Origin: Pisaster brevispinus
Taxonomy: Eukaryota; Echinodermata; Asteroidea; Forcipulatida; Asteriidae
Reading direction: 5' to 3'
Assembly (NCBI GenBank): GCA_023634235.1
Contig: JAMKCF010000006.1
Coordinates: 10,259,751-10,323,750 of the forward strand
Length of the DNA stretch: 64,000 nucleotides
The notes beneath the pieces were generated by a model. It was not told the DNA's origin and did no database searches. It saw only the letters and a program-made list of their open reading frames with translations. The position numbers and the translations under genes were made by a program. Positions 10,784 through 23,020 of the stretch are shown piece by piece (the first letter of the stretch is position 1; the number at the start of each line of letters is the position of its first letter).

Positions 10784-13700
10784 ATGCCTACGTCATCGCC
10801 AGTGAAAAAAAGCCGGCACAGAAAGGTCCGAAATAAATTTTGTGCTAAGCTTGAGAATAACTCCCGATCTAGGCATGCTAGAGAGACAATATTTGTACCT
10901 GACTCTGCCTTGAATATCCCTGCATCCGAAAATCAAACTTTTAGAGTCGCGAATGGCAAGTTTCATACCGGAAATGACCAGCAGGTGGGGCTACTCCGAA
11001 CGCTCCTCAAAAGCATCTCCAATGGGATTTTTGTACACACAGCTGTCAAAGAAACAAAGACAAAGTAAGGACTGTCAAATCACCCTCAGAAGAATATTCG
11101 ATTTTCACAAGTTTTACACCATTAGAAAGCCCGTCTCTAAGGCTCTCTATTCCGTGAGTTTCGTTAAGGTGACAATTTTGTAGGCGGGGCGAGCGTCCTG
11201 GAAGTAGGGCTGCCCGAAACTCGACTGTAGTACATGCCTACGTCATCGCCAGTGAAAAAAAGCCGGCACAGAAAGGTCCGAAATAAATTCTGTGCTAAGC
11301 TTGAGAATAACTCCCGATCTAGGCATGCTAGAGAGACAAAATTTGTACCTGGCTCTGCCTTGAATATCCCTGCATCCGAAAATTAAACTTTTAGGGTCGC
11401 GGAGGGCAAGCTTCATACCGGAAATGACCAGCAGGTGGGGCTACTCCGAACGCTCCTCAAAAGCATCTCCAAAGGAATTTTTGTACACAGAGCCGTCAAA
11501 GAAACAAAGACATAGTAAGGACGGTCAAATCACCCTCAGAATAATACTGGATTTTCACAAGTTGTACACCATTAGAAAGCCCAACGCAAAGGCTATCTCT
11601 TCCGTGAGTTTCGTTAAGGTGACAAATTTGTAGCCGGGGCGAGCGTCCTGGAAGTAGGGCTGCCCGAAACTCCACTGTAGTACATGCCTACGTCATCGCC
11701 AGTGAAAAAAAGCCGGCACAGAAAGGTCCGAAATAAATTTTGTGCTAAGCTTGAGAATAACTCCCGATCTAGGCATGCTAGAGAGACAATATTTGTACCT
11801 GACTCTGCCTTGAATATCCCTGCATCCGAAAATCAAACTTTTAGAGTCGCGAATGGCAAGTTTCATACCGGAAATGACCAGCAGGTGAGGCTACTCCGAA
11901 CGCTCCTCAAAAGCATCTCCAATGGGATTTTTGTACACACAGCTGTCAAAGAAACAAAGACAAAGTAAGGACTGTCAAATCACCCTCAGAAGAATATTCG
12001 ATTTTCACAAGTTTTACACCATTAGAAAGCCCGTCTCTAAGGCTCTCTATTCCGTGAGTTTCGTTAAGGTGACAATTTTGTAGGCGGGGCGAGCGTCCTG
12101 GAAGTAGGGCTGCCCGAAACTCGACTGTAGTACATGCCTACGTCATCGCCAGTGAAAAAAAGCCGGCACAGAAAGGTCCGAAATAAATTCTGTGCTAAGC
12201 TTGAGAATAACTCCCGATCTAGGCATGCTAGAGAGACAAAATTTGTACCTGGCTCTGCCTTGAATATCCCTGCATCCGAAAATTAAACTTTTAGGGTCGC
12301 GGAGGGCAAGCTTCATACCGGAAATGACCAGCAGGTGGGGCTACTCCGAACGCTCCTCAAAAGCATCTCCAAAGGAATTTTTGTACACAGAGCCGTCAAA
12401 GAAACAAAGACATAGTAAGGACGGTCAAATCACCCTCAGAATAATACTGGATTTTCACAAGTTGTACACCATTAGAAAGCCCAACGCAAAGGCTATCTCT
12501 TCCGTGAGTTTCGTTAAGGTGACAAATTTGTAGCCGGGGCGAGCGTCCTGGAAGTAGGGCTGCCCGAAACTCCACTGTAGTACATGCCTACGTCATCGCC
12601 AGTGAAAAAAAGCCGGCACAGAAATGTCCGAAATAAATTTTGTGCTAAGCTTGAGAATAACTCCCGATCTAGGCATGCTAGAGAGACAATATTTGTACCT
12701 GACTCTGCCTTGAATATCCCTGCATCCGAAAATCAAACTTTTAGAGTCGCGAATGGCAAGTTTCATACCGGAAATGACCAGCAGGTGAGGCTACTCCGAA
12801 CGCTCCTCAAAAGCATCTCCAATGGGATTTTTGTACACACAGCTGTCAAAGAAACAAAGACAAAGTAAGGACTGTCAAATCACCCTCAGAAGAATATTCG
12901 ATTTTCACAAGTTTTACACCATTAGAAAGCCCGTCTCTAAGGCTCTCTATTCCGTGAGTTTCGTTAAGGTGACAATTTTGTAGGCGGGGCGAGCGTCCTG
13001 GAAGTAGGGCTGCCCGAAACTCGACTGTAGTACATGCCTACGTCATCGCCAGTGAAAAAAAGCCGGCACAGAAAGGTCCGAAATAAATTCTGTGCTAAGC
13101 TTGAGAATAACTCCCGATCTAGGCATGCTAGAGAGACAAAATTTGTACCTGACTCTGCCTTGAATATCCCTGCATCCGAAAATCAAACTTTTAGGGTCGC
13201 GGAGGGCAAGCTTCATACCGGAAATGACCAGCAGGTGGGGCTACTCCGAACGCTCCTCAAAAGCATCTCCAAAGGAATTTTTGTACACAGAGCCGTCAAA
13301 GAAACAAAGACATAGTAAGGACGGTCAAATCACCCTCAGAATAATACTGGATTTTCACAAGTTTTACACCATTAGAAAGCCCAACGCAAAGGCTATCTCT
13401 TCCGTGAGTTTCGTTAAGGTGACAAATTTGTAGCCGGGGCGAGCGTCCTGGAAGTAGGGCTGCCCGAAACTCCACTGTAGTACATGCCTACGTCATCGCC
13501 AGTGAAAAAAAGCCGGCACAGAAAGGTCCGAAATAAATTTTGTGCTAAGCTTGAGAATAACTCCCGATCTAGGCATGCTAGAGAGACAATATTTGTACCT
13601 GACTCTGCCTTGAATATCCCTGCATCCGAAAATCAAACTTTTAGAGTCGCGAATGGCAAGTTTCATACCGGAAATGACCAGCAGGTGAGGCTACTCCGAA

Positions 13701-14383
13701 CGCTCCTCAAAAGCATCTCCAATGGGATTTTTGTACACACAGCTGTCAAAGAAACAAAGACAAAGTAAGGACTGTCAAATCACCCTCAGAAGAATATTCG
13801 ATTTTCACAAGTTTTACACCATTAGAAAGCCCGTCTCTAAGGCTCTCTATTCCGTGAGTTTCGTTAAGGTGACAATTTTGTAGGCGGGGCGAGCGTCCTG
13901 GAAGTAGGGCTGCCCGAAACTCGACTGTAGTACATGCCTACGTCATCGCCAGTGAAAAAAAGCCGGCACAGAAAGGTCCGAAATAAATTCTGTGCTAAGC
14001 TTGAGAATAACTCCCGATCTAGGCATGCTAGAGAGACAAAATTTGTACCTGACTCTGCCTTGAATATCCCTGCATCCGAAAATCAAACTTTTAGGGTCGC
14101 GGAGGGCAAGCTTCATACCGGAAATGACCAGCAGGTGGGGCTACTCCGAACGCTCCTCAAAAGCATCTCCAAAGGAATTTTTGTACACAGAGCCGTCAAA
14201 GAAACAAAGACATAGTAAGGACGGTCAAATCACCCTCAGAATAATACTGGATTTTCACAAGTTGTACACCATTAGAAAGCCCAACGCAAAGGCTATCTCT
14301 TCCGTGAGTTTCGTTAAGGTGACAAATTTGTAGCCGGGGCGAGCGTCCTGGAAGTAGGGCTGCCCGAAACTCCACTGTAGTAC
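10784..14383 (+). repeat. Expanded super-unit with one extra A-B dimer (3600 bp)
   Basis: The variant order of 8084-10783 is repeated. However, the dimer containing the GGCTCTGCC/AATTAAACTT A copy occurs twice (A 11234 and A 12134) before the A 13034 and A 13934 types follow. This is the pattern left by a 900 bp unequal exchange inside a 2700 bp unit. Confidence 0.72.
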
Positions 14384-14833
14384 ATGCCTACGTCATCGCC
14401 AGTGAAAAAAAGCCGGCACAGAAAGGTCCGAAATAAATTTTGTGCTAAGCTTGAGAATAACTCCCGATCTAGGCATGCTAGAGAGACAATATTTGTACCT
14501 GACTCTGCCTTGAATATCCCTGCATCCGAAAATCAAACTTTTAGAGTCGCGAATGGCAAGTTTCATACCGGAAATGACCAGCAGGTGAGGCTACTCCGAA
14601 CGCTCCTCAAAAGCATCTCCAATGGGATTTTTGTACACACAGCTGTCAAAGAAACAAAGACAAAGTAAGGACTGTCAAATCACCCTCAGAAGAATATTCG
14701 ATTTTCACAAGTTTTACACCATTAGAAAGCCCGTCTCTAAGGCTCTCTATTCCGTGAGTTTCGTTAAGGTGACAATTTTGTAGGCGGGGCGAGCGTCCTG
14801 GAAGTAGGGCTGCCCGAAACTCGACTGTAGTAC

Positions 14834-15283
14834 ATGCCTACGTCATCGCCAGTGAAAAAAAGCCGGCACAGAAAGGTCCGAAATAAATTCTGTGCTAAGC
14901 TTGAGAATAACTCCCGATCTAGGCATGCTAGAGAGACAAAATTTGTACCTGACTCTGCCTTGAATATCCCTGCATCCGAAAATCAAACTTTTAGGGTCGC
15001 GGAGGGCAAGCTTCATACCGGAAATGACCAGCAGGTGGGGCTACTCCGAACGCTCCTCAAAAGCATCTCCAATGGGATTTTTGTACACACAGCTGTCAAA
15101 GAAACAAAGACAAAGTAAGGACTGTCAAATCACCCTCAGAAGAATATTCGATTTTCACAAGTTTTACACCATTAGAAAGCCCGTCTCTAAGGCTCTCTAT
15201 TCCGTGAGTTTCGTTAAGGTGACAATTTTGTAGGCGGGGCGAGCGTCCTGGAAGTAGGGCTGCCCGAAACTCGACTGTAGTAC
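14834..15283 (+). repeat. A/B hybrid monomer and HOR phase shift
   Basis: The monomer begins as type A, including GGAGGGCAAGCTT at 15001-15013 and GCAGGTGGGG at 15031-15040. By 15071 it has become type B (CCAATGGGATT, ACACACAGCTG) and it ends with the B-type TCGACTGTAG. The crossover lies between about 15040 and 15071. The order is therefore B, hybrid, A, and every later A is displaced by 450 bp from the earlier phase. A single unequal crossover between an A and a B explains this. Confidence 0.9.
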
Positions 15284-17083
15284 ATGCCTACGTCATCGCC
15301 AGTGAAAAAAAGCCGGCACAGAAAGGTCCGAAATAAATTCTGTGCTAAGCTTGAGAATAACTCCCGATCTAGGCATGCTAGAGAGACAAAATTTGTACCT
15401 GACTCTGCCTTGAATATCCCTGCATCCGAAAATCAAACTTTTAGGGTCGCGGAGGGCAAGCTTCATACCGGAAATGACCAGCAGGTGGGGCTACTCCGAA
15501 CGCTCCTCAAAAGCATCTCCAAAGGAATTTTTGTACACAGAGCCGTCAAAGAAACAAAGACATAGTAAGGACGGTCAAATCACCCTCAGAATAATACTGG
15601 ATTTTCACAAGTTTTACACCATTAGAAAGCCCAACGCAAAGGCTATCTCTTCCGTGAGTTTCGTTAAGGTGACAAATTTGTAGCCGGGGCGAGCGTCCTG
15701 GAAGTAGGGCTGCCCGAAACTCCACTGTAGTACATGCCTACGTCATCGCCAGTGAAAAAAAGCCGGCACAGAAAGGTCCGAAATAAATTTTGTGCTAAGC
15801 TTGAGAATAACTCCCGATCTAGGCATGCTAGAGAGACAATATTTGTACCTGACTCTGCCTTGAATATCCCTGCATCCGAAAATCAAACTTTTAGAGTCGC
15901 GAATGGCAAGTTTCATACCGGAAATGACCAGCAGGTGAGGCTACTCCGAACGCTCCTCAAAAGCATCTCCAATGGGATTTTTGTACACACAGCTGTCAAA
16001 GAAACAAAGACAAAGTAAGGACTGTCAAATCACCCTCAGAAGAATATTCGATTTTCACAAGTTTTACACCATTAGAAAGCCCGTCTCTAAGGCTCTCTAT
16101 TCCGTGAGTTTCGTTAAGGTGACAATTTTGTAGGCGGGGCGAGCGTCCTGGAAGTAGGGCTGCCCGAAACTCGACTGTAGTACATGCCTACGTCATCGCC
16201 AGTGAAAAAAAGCCGGCACAGAAAGGTCCGAAATAAATTCTGTGCTAAGCTTGAGAATAACTCCCGATCTAGGCATGCTAGAGAGACAAAATTTGTACCT
16301 GGCTCTGCCTTGAATATCCCTGCATCCGAAAATTAAACTTTTAGGGTCGCGGAGGGCAAGCTTCATACCGAAAATGACCAGCAGGTGGGGCTACTCCGAA
16401 CGCTCCTCAAAAGCATCTCCAAAGGAATTTTTGTACACAGAGCCGTCAAAGAAACAAAGACATAGTAAGGACGGTCAAATCACCCTCAGAATAATACTGG
16501 ATTTTCACAAGTTTTACACCATTAGAAAGCCCAACGCAAAGGCTATCTCTTCCGTGAGTTTCGTTAAGGTGACAAATTTGTAGCCGGGGCGAGCGTCCTG
16601 GAAGTAGGGCTGCCCGAAACTCCACTGTAGTACATGCCTACGTCATCGCCAGTGAAAAAAAGCCGGCACAGAAAGGTCCGAAATAAATTTTGTGCTAAGC
16701 TTGAGAATAACTCCCGATCTAGGCATGCTAGAGAGACAATATTTGTACCTGACTCTGCCTTGAATATCCCTGCATCCGAAAATTAAACTTTTATAGTCGC
16801 GAATGGCAAGTTTCATACCGGAAATGACCAGCAGGTGAGGCTACTCCGAACGCTCCTCAAAAGCATCTCCAATGGGATTTTTGTACACACAGCTGTCAAA
16901 GAAACAAAGACAAAGTAAGGACTGTCAAATCACCCTCAGAAGAATATTCGATTTTCACAAGTTTTACACCATTAGAAAGCCCGTCTCTAAGGCTCTCTAT
17001 TCCGTGAGTTTCGTTAAGGTGACAATTTTGTAGGTGGGGCGAGCGTCCTGGAAGTAGGGCTGCCCGAAACTCGACTGTAGTAC

Positions 17084-18434
17084 ATGCCTACGTCATCGCC
17101 AGTGAAAAAAAGCCGGCACAGAAAGGTCCGAAATAAATTCTGTGCTAAGCTTGAGAATAACTCCCGATCTAGGCATGCTAGAGAGACAAAATTTGTACCT
17201 GACTCTGCCTTGAATATCCCTGCATCCGAAAATCAAACTTTTAGGGTCGCGGAGGGCAAGCTTCATACCGGAAATGACCAGCAGGTGGGGCTACTCCGAA
17301 CGCTCCTCAAAAGCATCTCCAAAGGAATTTTTGTACACAGAGCCGTCAAAGAAACAAAGACATAGTAAGGACGGTCAAATCACCCTCAGAATAATACTGG
17401 ATTTTCACAAGTTTTACACCATTAGAAAGCCCAACGCAAAGGCTATCTCTTCCGTGAGTTTCGTTAAGGTGACAAATTTGTAGCCGGGGCGAGCGTCCTG
17501 GAAGTAGGGCTGCCCGAAACTCCACTGTAGTACATGCCTACTTCATCGCCAGTGAAAAAAAGCCGGCACAGAAAGGTCCGAAATAAATTCTGTGCTAAGC
17601 TTGAGAATAACTCCCGATCTAGGCATGCTAGAGAGACAAAATTTGTACCTGACTCTGCCTTGAATATCCCTGCATCCGAAAATCAAACTTTAAGAGTCGC
17701 GGATGGAAAGTTTCATACCGGAAATGACCAGCAGGTGGGGCTACTCCGAACGCTCCTCAAAAGCATCTCCAATGGGATTTTTGTACACACAGCTGTCAAA
17801 GAAACAAAGACAAAGTAAGGACTGTCAAATCACCCTCAGAATAATATTCGTTTTTTCACAAGTTTTACACCATTAGAAAGCCCAACGCAAAGGCTATCTC
17901 TTCCGTGAGTTTCGTTAAGGTGACAAATTTGTAGCCGGGGCGAGCGTCCTGGAAGTAGGGCTGCCCGAAACTCCACTGTAGTACATGCCTACGTCATCGC
18001 CAGTGAAAAAAAGCCGGCACAGAAAGGTCCGAAATAAATTTTGTGCTAAGCTTGAGAATAACTCCCGATCTAGGCATGCTAGAGAGACAATATTTGTACC
18101 TGACTCTGCCTTGAATATCCCTGCATCCGAAAATCAAACTTTTATAGTCGCGAATGGCAAGTTTCATACCGGAAATGACCAGCAGGTGAGGCTACTCCGA
18201 ACGCTCCTCAAAAGCATCTCCAATGGGATTTTTGTACACACAGCTGTCAAAGAAACAAAGACAAAGTAAGGACTGTCAAATCACCCTCAGAAGAATATTC
18301 GATTTTCACAAGTTTTACACCATTAGAAAGCCCGTCTCTAAGGCTCTCTATTCCGTGAGTTTCGTTAAGGTGACAATTTTGTAGGTGGGGCGAGCGTCCT
18401 GGAAGTAGGGCTGCCCGAAACTCGACTGTAGTAC
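17084..18434 (+). repeat. A-C-B trimer HOR, copy 1 (1351 bp)
   Basis: The monomers are A 17084, C 17534 and B 17985. C carries CTACTTCATCG, GGATGGAAAGTTT and CGTTTTTTCAC, and has an extra T that makes it 451 bp. B here has TTTATAGTCGC and a TAGGTGGGGCG tail. The unit restarts at 18435. Confidence 0.87.
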
Positions 18435-19220
18435 ATGCCTACGTCATCGCCAGTGAAAAAAAGCCGGCACAGAAAGGTCCGAAATAAATTCTGTGCTAAG
18501 CTTGAGAATAACTCCCGATCTAGGCATGCTAGAGAGACAAAATTTGTACCTGACTCTGCCTTGAATATCCCTGCATCCGAAAATCAAACTTTTAGGGTCG
18601 CGGAGGGCAAGCTTCATACCGGAAATGACCAGCAGGTGGGGCTACTCCGAACGCTCCTCAAAAGCATCTCCAAAGGAATTTTTGTACACAGAGCCGTCAA
18701 AGAAACAAAGACATAGTAAGGACGGTCAAATCACCCTCAGAATAATACTGGATTTTCACAAGTTTTACACCATTAGAAAGCCCAACGCAAAGGCTATCTC
18801 TTCCGTGAGTTTCGTTAAGGTGACAAATTTGTAGCCGGGGCGAGCGTCCTGGAAGTAGGGCTGCCCGAAACTCCACTGTAGTACATGCCTACTTCATCGC
18901 CAGTGAAAAAAAGCCGGCACAGAAAGGTCCGAAATAAATTCTGTGCTAAGCTTGAGAATAACTCCCGATCTAGGCATGCTAGAGAGACAAAATTTGTACC
19001 TGACTCTGCCTTGAATATCCCTGCATCCGAAAATCAAACTTTAAGAGTCGCGGATGGAAAGTTTCATACCGGAAATGACCAGCAGGTGGGGCTACTCCGA
19101 ACGCTCCTCAAAAGCATCTCCAATGGGATTTTTGTACACACAGCTGTCAAAGAAACAAAGACAAAGTAAGGACTGTCAAATCACCCTCAGAATAATATTC
19201 GTTTTTTCACAAGTTTTACA
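18435..19220 (+). repeat. A-C-B trimer HOR, partial copy 2
   Basis: A 18435 and the first part of C 18885 repeat the previous unit, including the private CTACTTCATCG and GGATGGAAAG variants. Around 19220 the sequence switches from the expected CCAACGC tail to a CCGTCTC tail, which begins the long-lag duplicate of 3.9-5.4 kb. Confidence 0.85.
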
Positions 19221-20684
19221 CCATTAGAAAGCCCGTCTCAAAGGCTCTCTATTCCGTGAGTTTCGTTAAAGTGACAATTTTCTAGGCGGGGCGAGCATCT
19301 TGGAAGTAGGGTTGCCCGAAACTCCACTGTAGTACATGCCTACGTCATCGCCAGTGAGAAAAAGCCGGCACAGAAAGGTCCGAAATAAATTTTGTGCTAA
19401 GCTTGAGAATAACTCCCGATCTAGGCATGCTTGAGAGACAAAATTTGTACCTGACTCTGCCTTGAATATCCCTGCATCCGAAAATTAAACTTTTAGGGTC
19501 GCAGAGGGCAAGCTTCATACCGGAAATGACCAGCAGGTGGGGCTACTCCGAACTCTCATCAAAAGCATCTCCAATGGGATTTTTGTACACACAGCCATCA
19601 AAGAAACAAAGACATACTAAGGACGGTCAAATCACCCTCAGAATAATACTGGATTTTCACAAGTTTTACACCATTAGAAAGCCCGTCTCAAAGGCTCTCT
19701 ATTCCGTGAGTTTGGTTAAAGTGACAATTTTGTAGGCTGGGCGAGCACCCTGGAAGTAGGGCTGCCCGAAACTCCACTGTAGTACATGCCTACGTCATCG
19801 CCAGTGAGAAAAAGCCGGCACAGAAAGGTCCGATATAAATTCTGTGCTAAGCTTGAGAATAACTCCCGATCTAGGCATGCTAGAGAGACAATATTTGTAC
19901 CTGACTCTGCCTTGAATATCCCTGCATCCGAAAATCAAACTTTTAGGGTCGCGGAGGGCAAGCTTCATACCGGAAATGACCAGCAGGTGGGGCTACTCCG
20001 AACGCTCATCAAAAGCATCTCCAATCGGATTTTTGTACACACAGCCGTCAAAGAAACAAACACATACTAAAGATGGTCAAATCACCCTCAGAATAATACT
20101 GGATTTTCACAAGTTTTACACCATTAGAAAGCCCGTCTCAAAGGCTCTCTCTTCCGTGAGGTTGGTTAAAGTGACATTTTTGTAGGCGGGGCGAGCGTCC
20201 TGGAAGTAGGGTTGCCAAAAACTCCATTATAGTACATGCCTACGTCATCGCCAGTGAGAAAAAGCCGGCACAGAAAGGTCCGAAAAAAATTATGTGCTAA
20301 GCTTGAGAATAACTCCAGATCTAAGCATGCTAGACAGACAACATTTGTACCTGACTCTGCCTTGAATATCCCTGCATCTGAAAATCAAATTTTTAGGGTC
20401 GCGGAGGGCAAGCTTCATACCGGAAAAGACCAGCAGGTGGGGCTACTCCGAACGCTCATCAAAACCATCCCAATGGGATTTTTGTGCATACAGCCATCAA
20501 AGAAACAAAGACATACTAAGGACGGTCAAATCACCCTCAGAATAATACTGGATTTTCACAAGTTTTACACCATTAGAAAGCCCGTCTCAAAGGCTCTCTA
20601 TTCCGTGAGTTTTGTTAAAGTTGCAATTTTGTAGGCAGGGCGAGCGTCTTGGTAGTAGGGCTGCCCGAAACTCCACTGTAGTAC
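19220..20684 (+). repeat. Long-lag duplicated segment, right copy (~1.5 kb)
   Basis: Monomers 19336, 19786 and 20236 correspond to 4032, 4482 and 4932 at a lag of 15,304 bp. GAACTCTCATC, ACAAACACATAC, the deleted CCATCCCAATG form and the TTGGTAGTAGG tail are all present. The A-B block lies between the two copies, so the 15.3 kb is either one large duplication unit later overwritten, or a locus into which the dimer array expanded. Confidence 0.85.
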
Positions 20685-21583
20685 ATGCCTACGTCATCGC
20701 CAGTGAAAAAAAGCCGGCACAGAAAGGTCCAAAATAAATTCTGTGCTAAGCTTGAGAATAACTCCCGATCTAAGCATGCTAGAGAGACAATATTTGTACC
20801 TGACTCTGCCTTGAATATCCCTGCATCCGAAAATCAAACTTTTAGGGTCACGGAGGGCAAGCTTCATACCGGAAATGACCAGCAAGTGGGGCTACTCCGA
20901 ACGCTCATCAAAAGCATCTCAAATGGGGTTTTTTTACACACAGCCATCAAAGAAACAAAGACATACTAAAGACGGTCAAATCACCCTCAGAATAATACTG
21001 GATTTTCACAAGTTTTACACCATTAGAAAGCCCGTCTCAAAGGCTCTCTCTTCCGTGAGGTTGGTTAAAGTGACATTTTTGTAGGCGGGGCGAGCGTCCT
21101 GGAAGTAGGGTTGCCAGAAACTCCAGTGTAGTACATGCCTACGTCATCGCCAGTGAGAAAAAGCCGGCACAGAAAGGTCCGAAAAAAATTCTGTGCTAAG
21201 CTTGAGAATAACTCCAGATCTAAGCATGCTAGACAGACAAAATTTGTACCTGACTCTGCCTTGAATATTCCTGCATCCGAAAATCAAATTTTTAGGGTCG
21301 TGGAGGGCAAGCTTCATACCGGAAATGACCAGCAGGTGGGCCTACTCCGAACGCTCATCAAAAGCATCCCAATGGGATTTTTGTACACACAGCCATCAAA
21401 GAAACAAAGACATACTAAGGACGGTCAAATCACCCTCAGAATAATACTGGATTTTCACAAGTTTTACACCATTAGAAAGCCAGTCTCAAAGGCTCTCTAT
21501 TCCGTGAGTTTGGTTAAAGTGAAAATTTTGTAGGCAGGGCGAGCGTCTTGGTAGTAGGGCTGCCCGAAACTCCACTGTAGTAC
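20685..21583 (+). repeat. Two mixed satellite monomers
   Basis: Monomers 20685 and 21135 belong to the same subfamily as 19.3-20.7 kb. Monomer 21135 again has the one-base deletion (GCATCCCAATG) and the AGATCTAAGC and GCTAGACAGAC variants seen in 4932 and 20236. Monomer 20685 is unusual in AAGCATCTCAAATGGGG near 20910. Confidence 0.85.
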
Positions 21584-22033
21584 ATGCCTACGTCATCGCC
21601 AGTGAGAAAAAGCCGGCACAGAAAGGTCCGAAATAAATTCTGTGCTAAGCTTGAGAATAACTCCCGATCTAGGCATGCTAGAGAGACAATATTTGTACCT
21701 GACTCTGCCTTGAATATCCCTGCATCCGAAAATCAAACTTTTAGGGTCGCGGAGGGCAAGCTTCATACCGGAAATGACCAGCAGGTGGGGCTACTCCGAA
21801 CGCTCATCAAAAGCATCTCCAATGGGATTTTTGTACACACAGCCATCAAAGAAACAAAGACATACTAAAGACAGTCAAATCACCCTCAGAATAATACTGG
21901 ATTTTCACAAGTTTTACACCATTAGAAAGCCCGTCTCAAAGGATCTCTCTTCCGTGAGTTTCGTTAAGGTGACATTTTTGTAGGCGGGGCGAGCGTCCTG
22001 GAAGTAGGGTTGCCAGAAACTCCACTGTAGTAC
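21584..22033 (+). repeat. Reference monomer with landmarks
   Basis: This typical 450 bp copy serves as a coordinate key. Position 1 is the A of ATGCCTACG. HindIII sites (AAGCTT) lie at offsets 64 and 175, and an SphI site (GCATGC) at offset 90 sits inside CTAGGCATGCTAG. The stretch from about offset 175 to 260 is the best conserved part across all subfamilies. Offsets 265-430 carry most subfamily-diagnostic variants, for example CCGTCTC, CCAACTC, CCAACGC or CCGACTC near offset 330. The second HindIII site is lost in B and C types (AAGTTT) and in E types (AAGCTA). The length is a multiple of three, so reading frames stay in phase from monomer to monomer. Confidence 0.95.
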
Positions 22034-22483
22034 ATGACTACGTCATCGCCAGTGAGAAAAAGCCGGCACAGAAAGGTCCGAAATAAATTATGTGCTAAGC
22101 TTGAGAATAACTCCAGATCTAGGCATGCTAGACATACAATATTTGTACCTGACTCTGCCTTGAATATCCCTGCATCCGAAAATTAAACTTTTAGGGTCGC
22201 GGAGGGCAAGCTTCATACCGGAAATGACCAGCAGGTGGGGCTACTCCGAACGTTCATCAAAAGCATCTCCAATGGGATTTTTTTACACACAGCCATCAAA
22301 GACACAAAGACATACTAAGGACGGTCAAATCACCCTCAGAATAATACTGGATTTTCACAAGTTTTACACCATTAGAAAGCCCGTCTCAAAAGCTCTCTAT
22401 TCCGTGAGTTTGGTTAAAGTGACAATTTTGTAAACGGGGCGAGCGTCTTGGAAGTAGGGCTGTCCGAAACTTCACTGTAGTAC
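21584..22483 (+). repeat. Dimer unit, copy 1 (900 bp)
   Basis: Monomers 21584 and 22034 form a pair repeated 900 bp later. The second monomer starts ACATGACTACG in place of ACATGCCTACG, a marker shared only with monomer 22934. Its tail GTAAACGGGGCG recurs near 26022. Confidence 0.83.
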
Positions 22484-23020
22484 ATGCCTACGTCATCGCC
22501 AGTGAGAAAAAGCCGGCACAGAAAGGTCCGAAATAAATTCTGTGCTAAGCTTGAGAATAACTCCCGATCTAGGCATGCTAGAGAGACAATATTTGTACCT
22601 GACTCTGCCTTGAATATCCCTGCATCCGAAAATCAAACTTTTAGGGTCGCGGAGGGCAAGCTTCATACCGGAAATGACAAGCAGGTGGGGCTACTCCGAA
22701 CGCTCATCAAAAGCATCTCCAATGGGATTTTTGTACACACAGCCATCAAAGAAACAAAGACATACTAAAGACGGTCAAATCACCCTCAGAATAATACTGG
22801 ATTTTCACAAGTTTTACACCATTAGAAAGCCCGTCTCAAAGGATCTCTCTTCCGTGAGTTTGGTTAAAGTGACATTTTTGTAGGCGGGGCGAGCGTCCTG
22901 GAAGTAGGGTTGCCAGAAACTCCACTGTAGTACATGACTACGTCATCGCCAGTGAGAAAAAGCCGGCACAGAAAGGTCCGAAATAAATTATGTGCTAAGC
23001 TTGAGAATAACTCCAGATCT
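22484..23020 (+). repeat. Dimer unit, partial copy 2
   Basis: Monomer 22484 matches 21584, and the start of 22934 matches 22034, including ACATGACTACG. After about 23020 monomer 22934 switches to a variant with TTTAAGAGTCGCGGATGG, so the second copy is incomplete. Confidence 0.82.

Larger units (their letters stand above)
5834..17533 (+). repeat. A-B two-monomer HOR block (900 bp period)
   Basis: Twenty-six monomers largely alternate between two types. A has GGAGGGCAAGCTT, CCAAAGGAATT, ACACAGAGCCG and the tail TAGCCGGGGCG. B has GACAATATTTG, GAATGGCAAGTTT, CCAATGGGATT, ACACACAGCTG and a following TCGACTGTAG. A starts are at 5834, 6734, 7634 and so on to 13934. After a hybrid at 14834 they continue at 15284, 16184 and 17084. 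Copies of the same type 900 bp apart differ by very few bases, so this looks recently homogenised. Confidence 0.93.
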
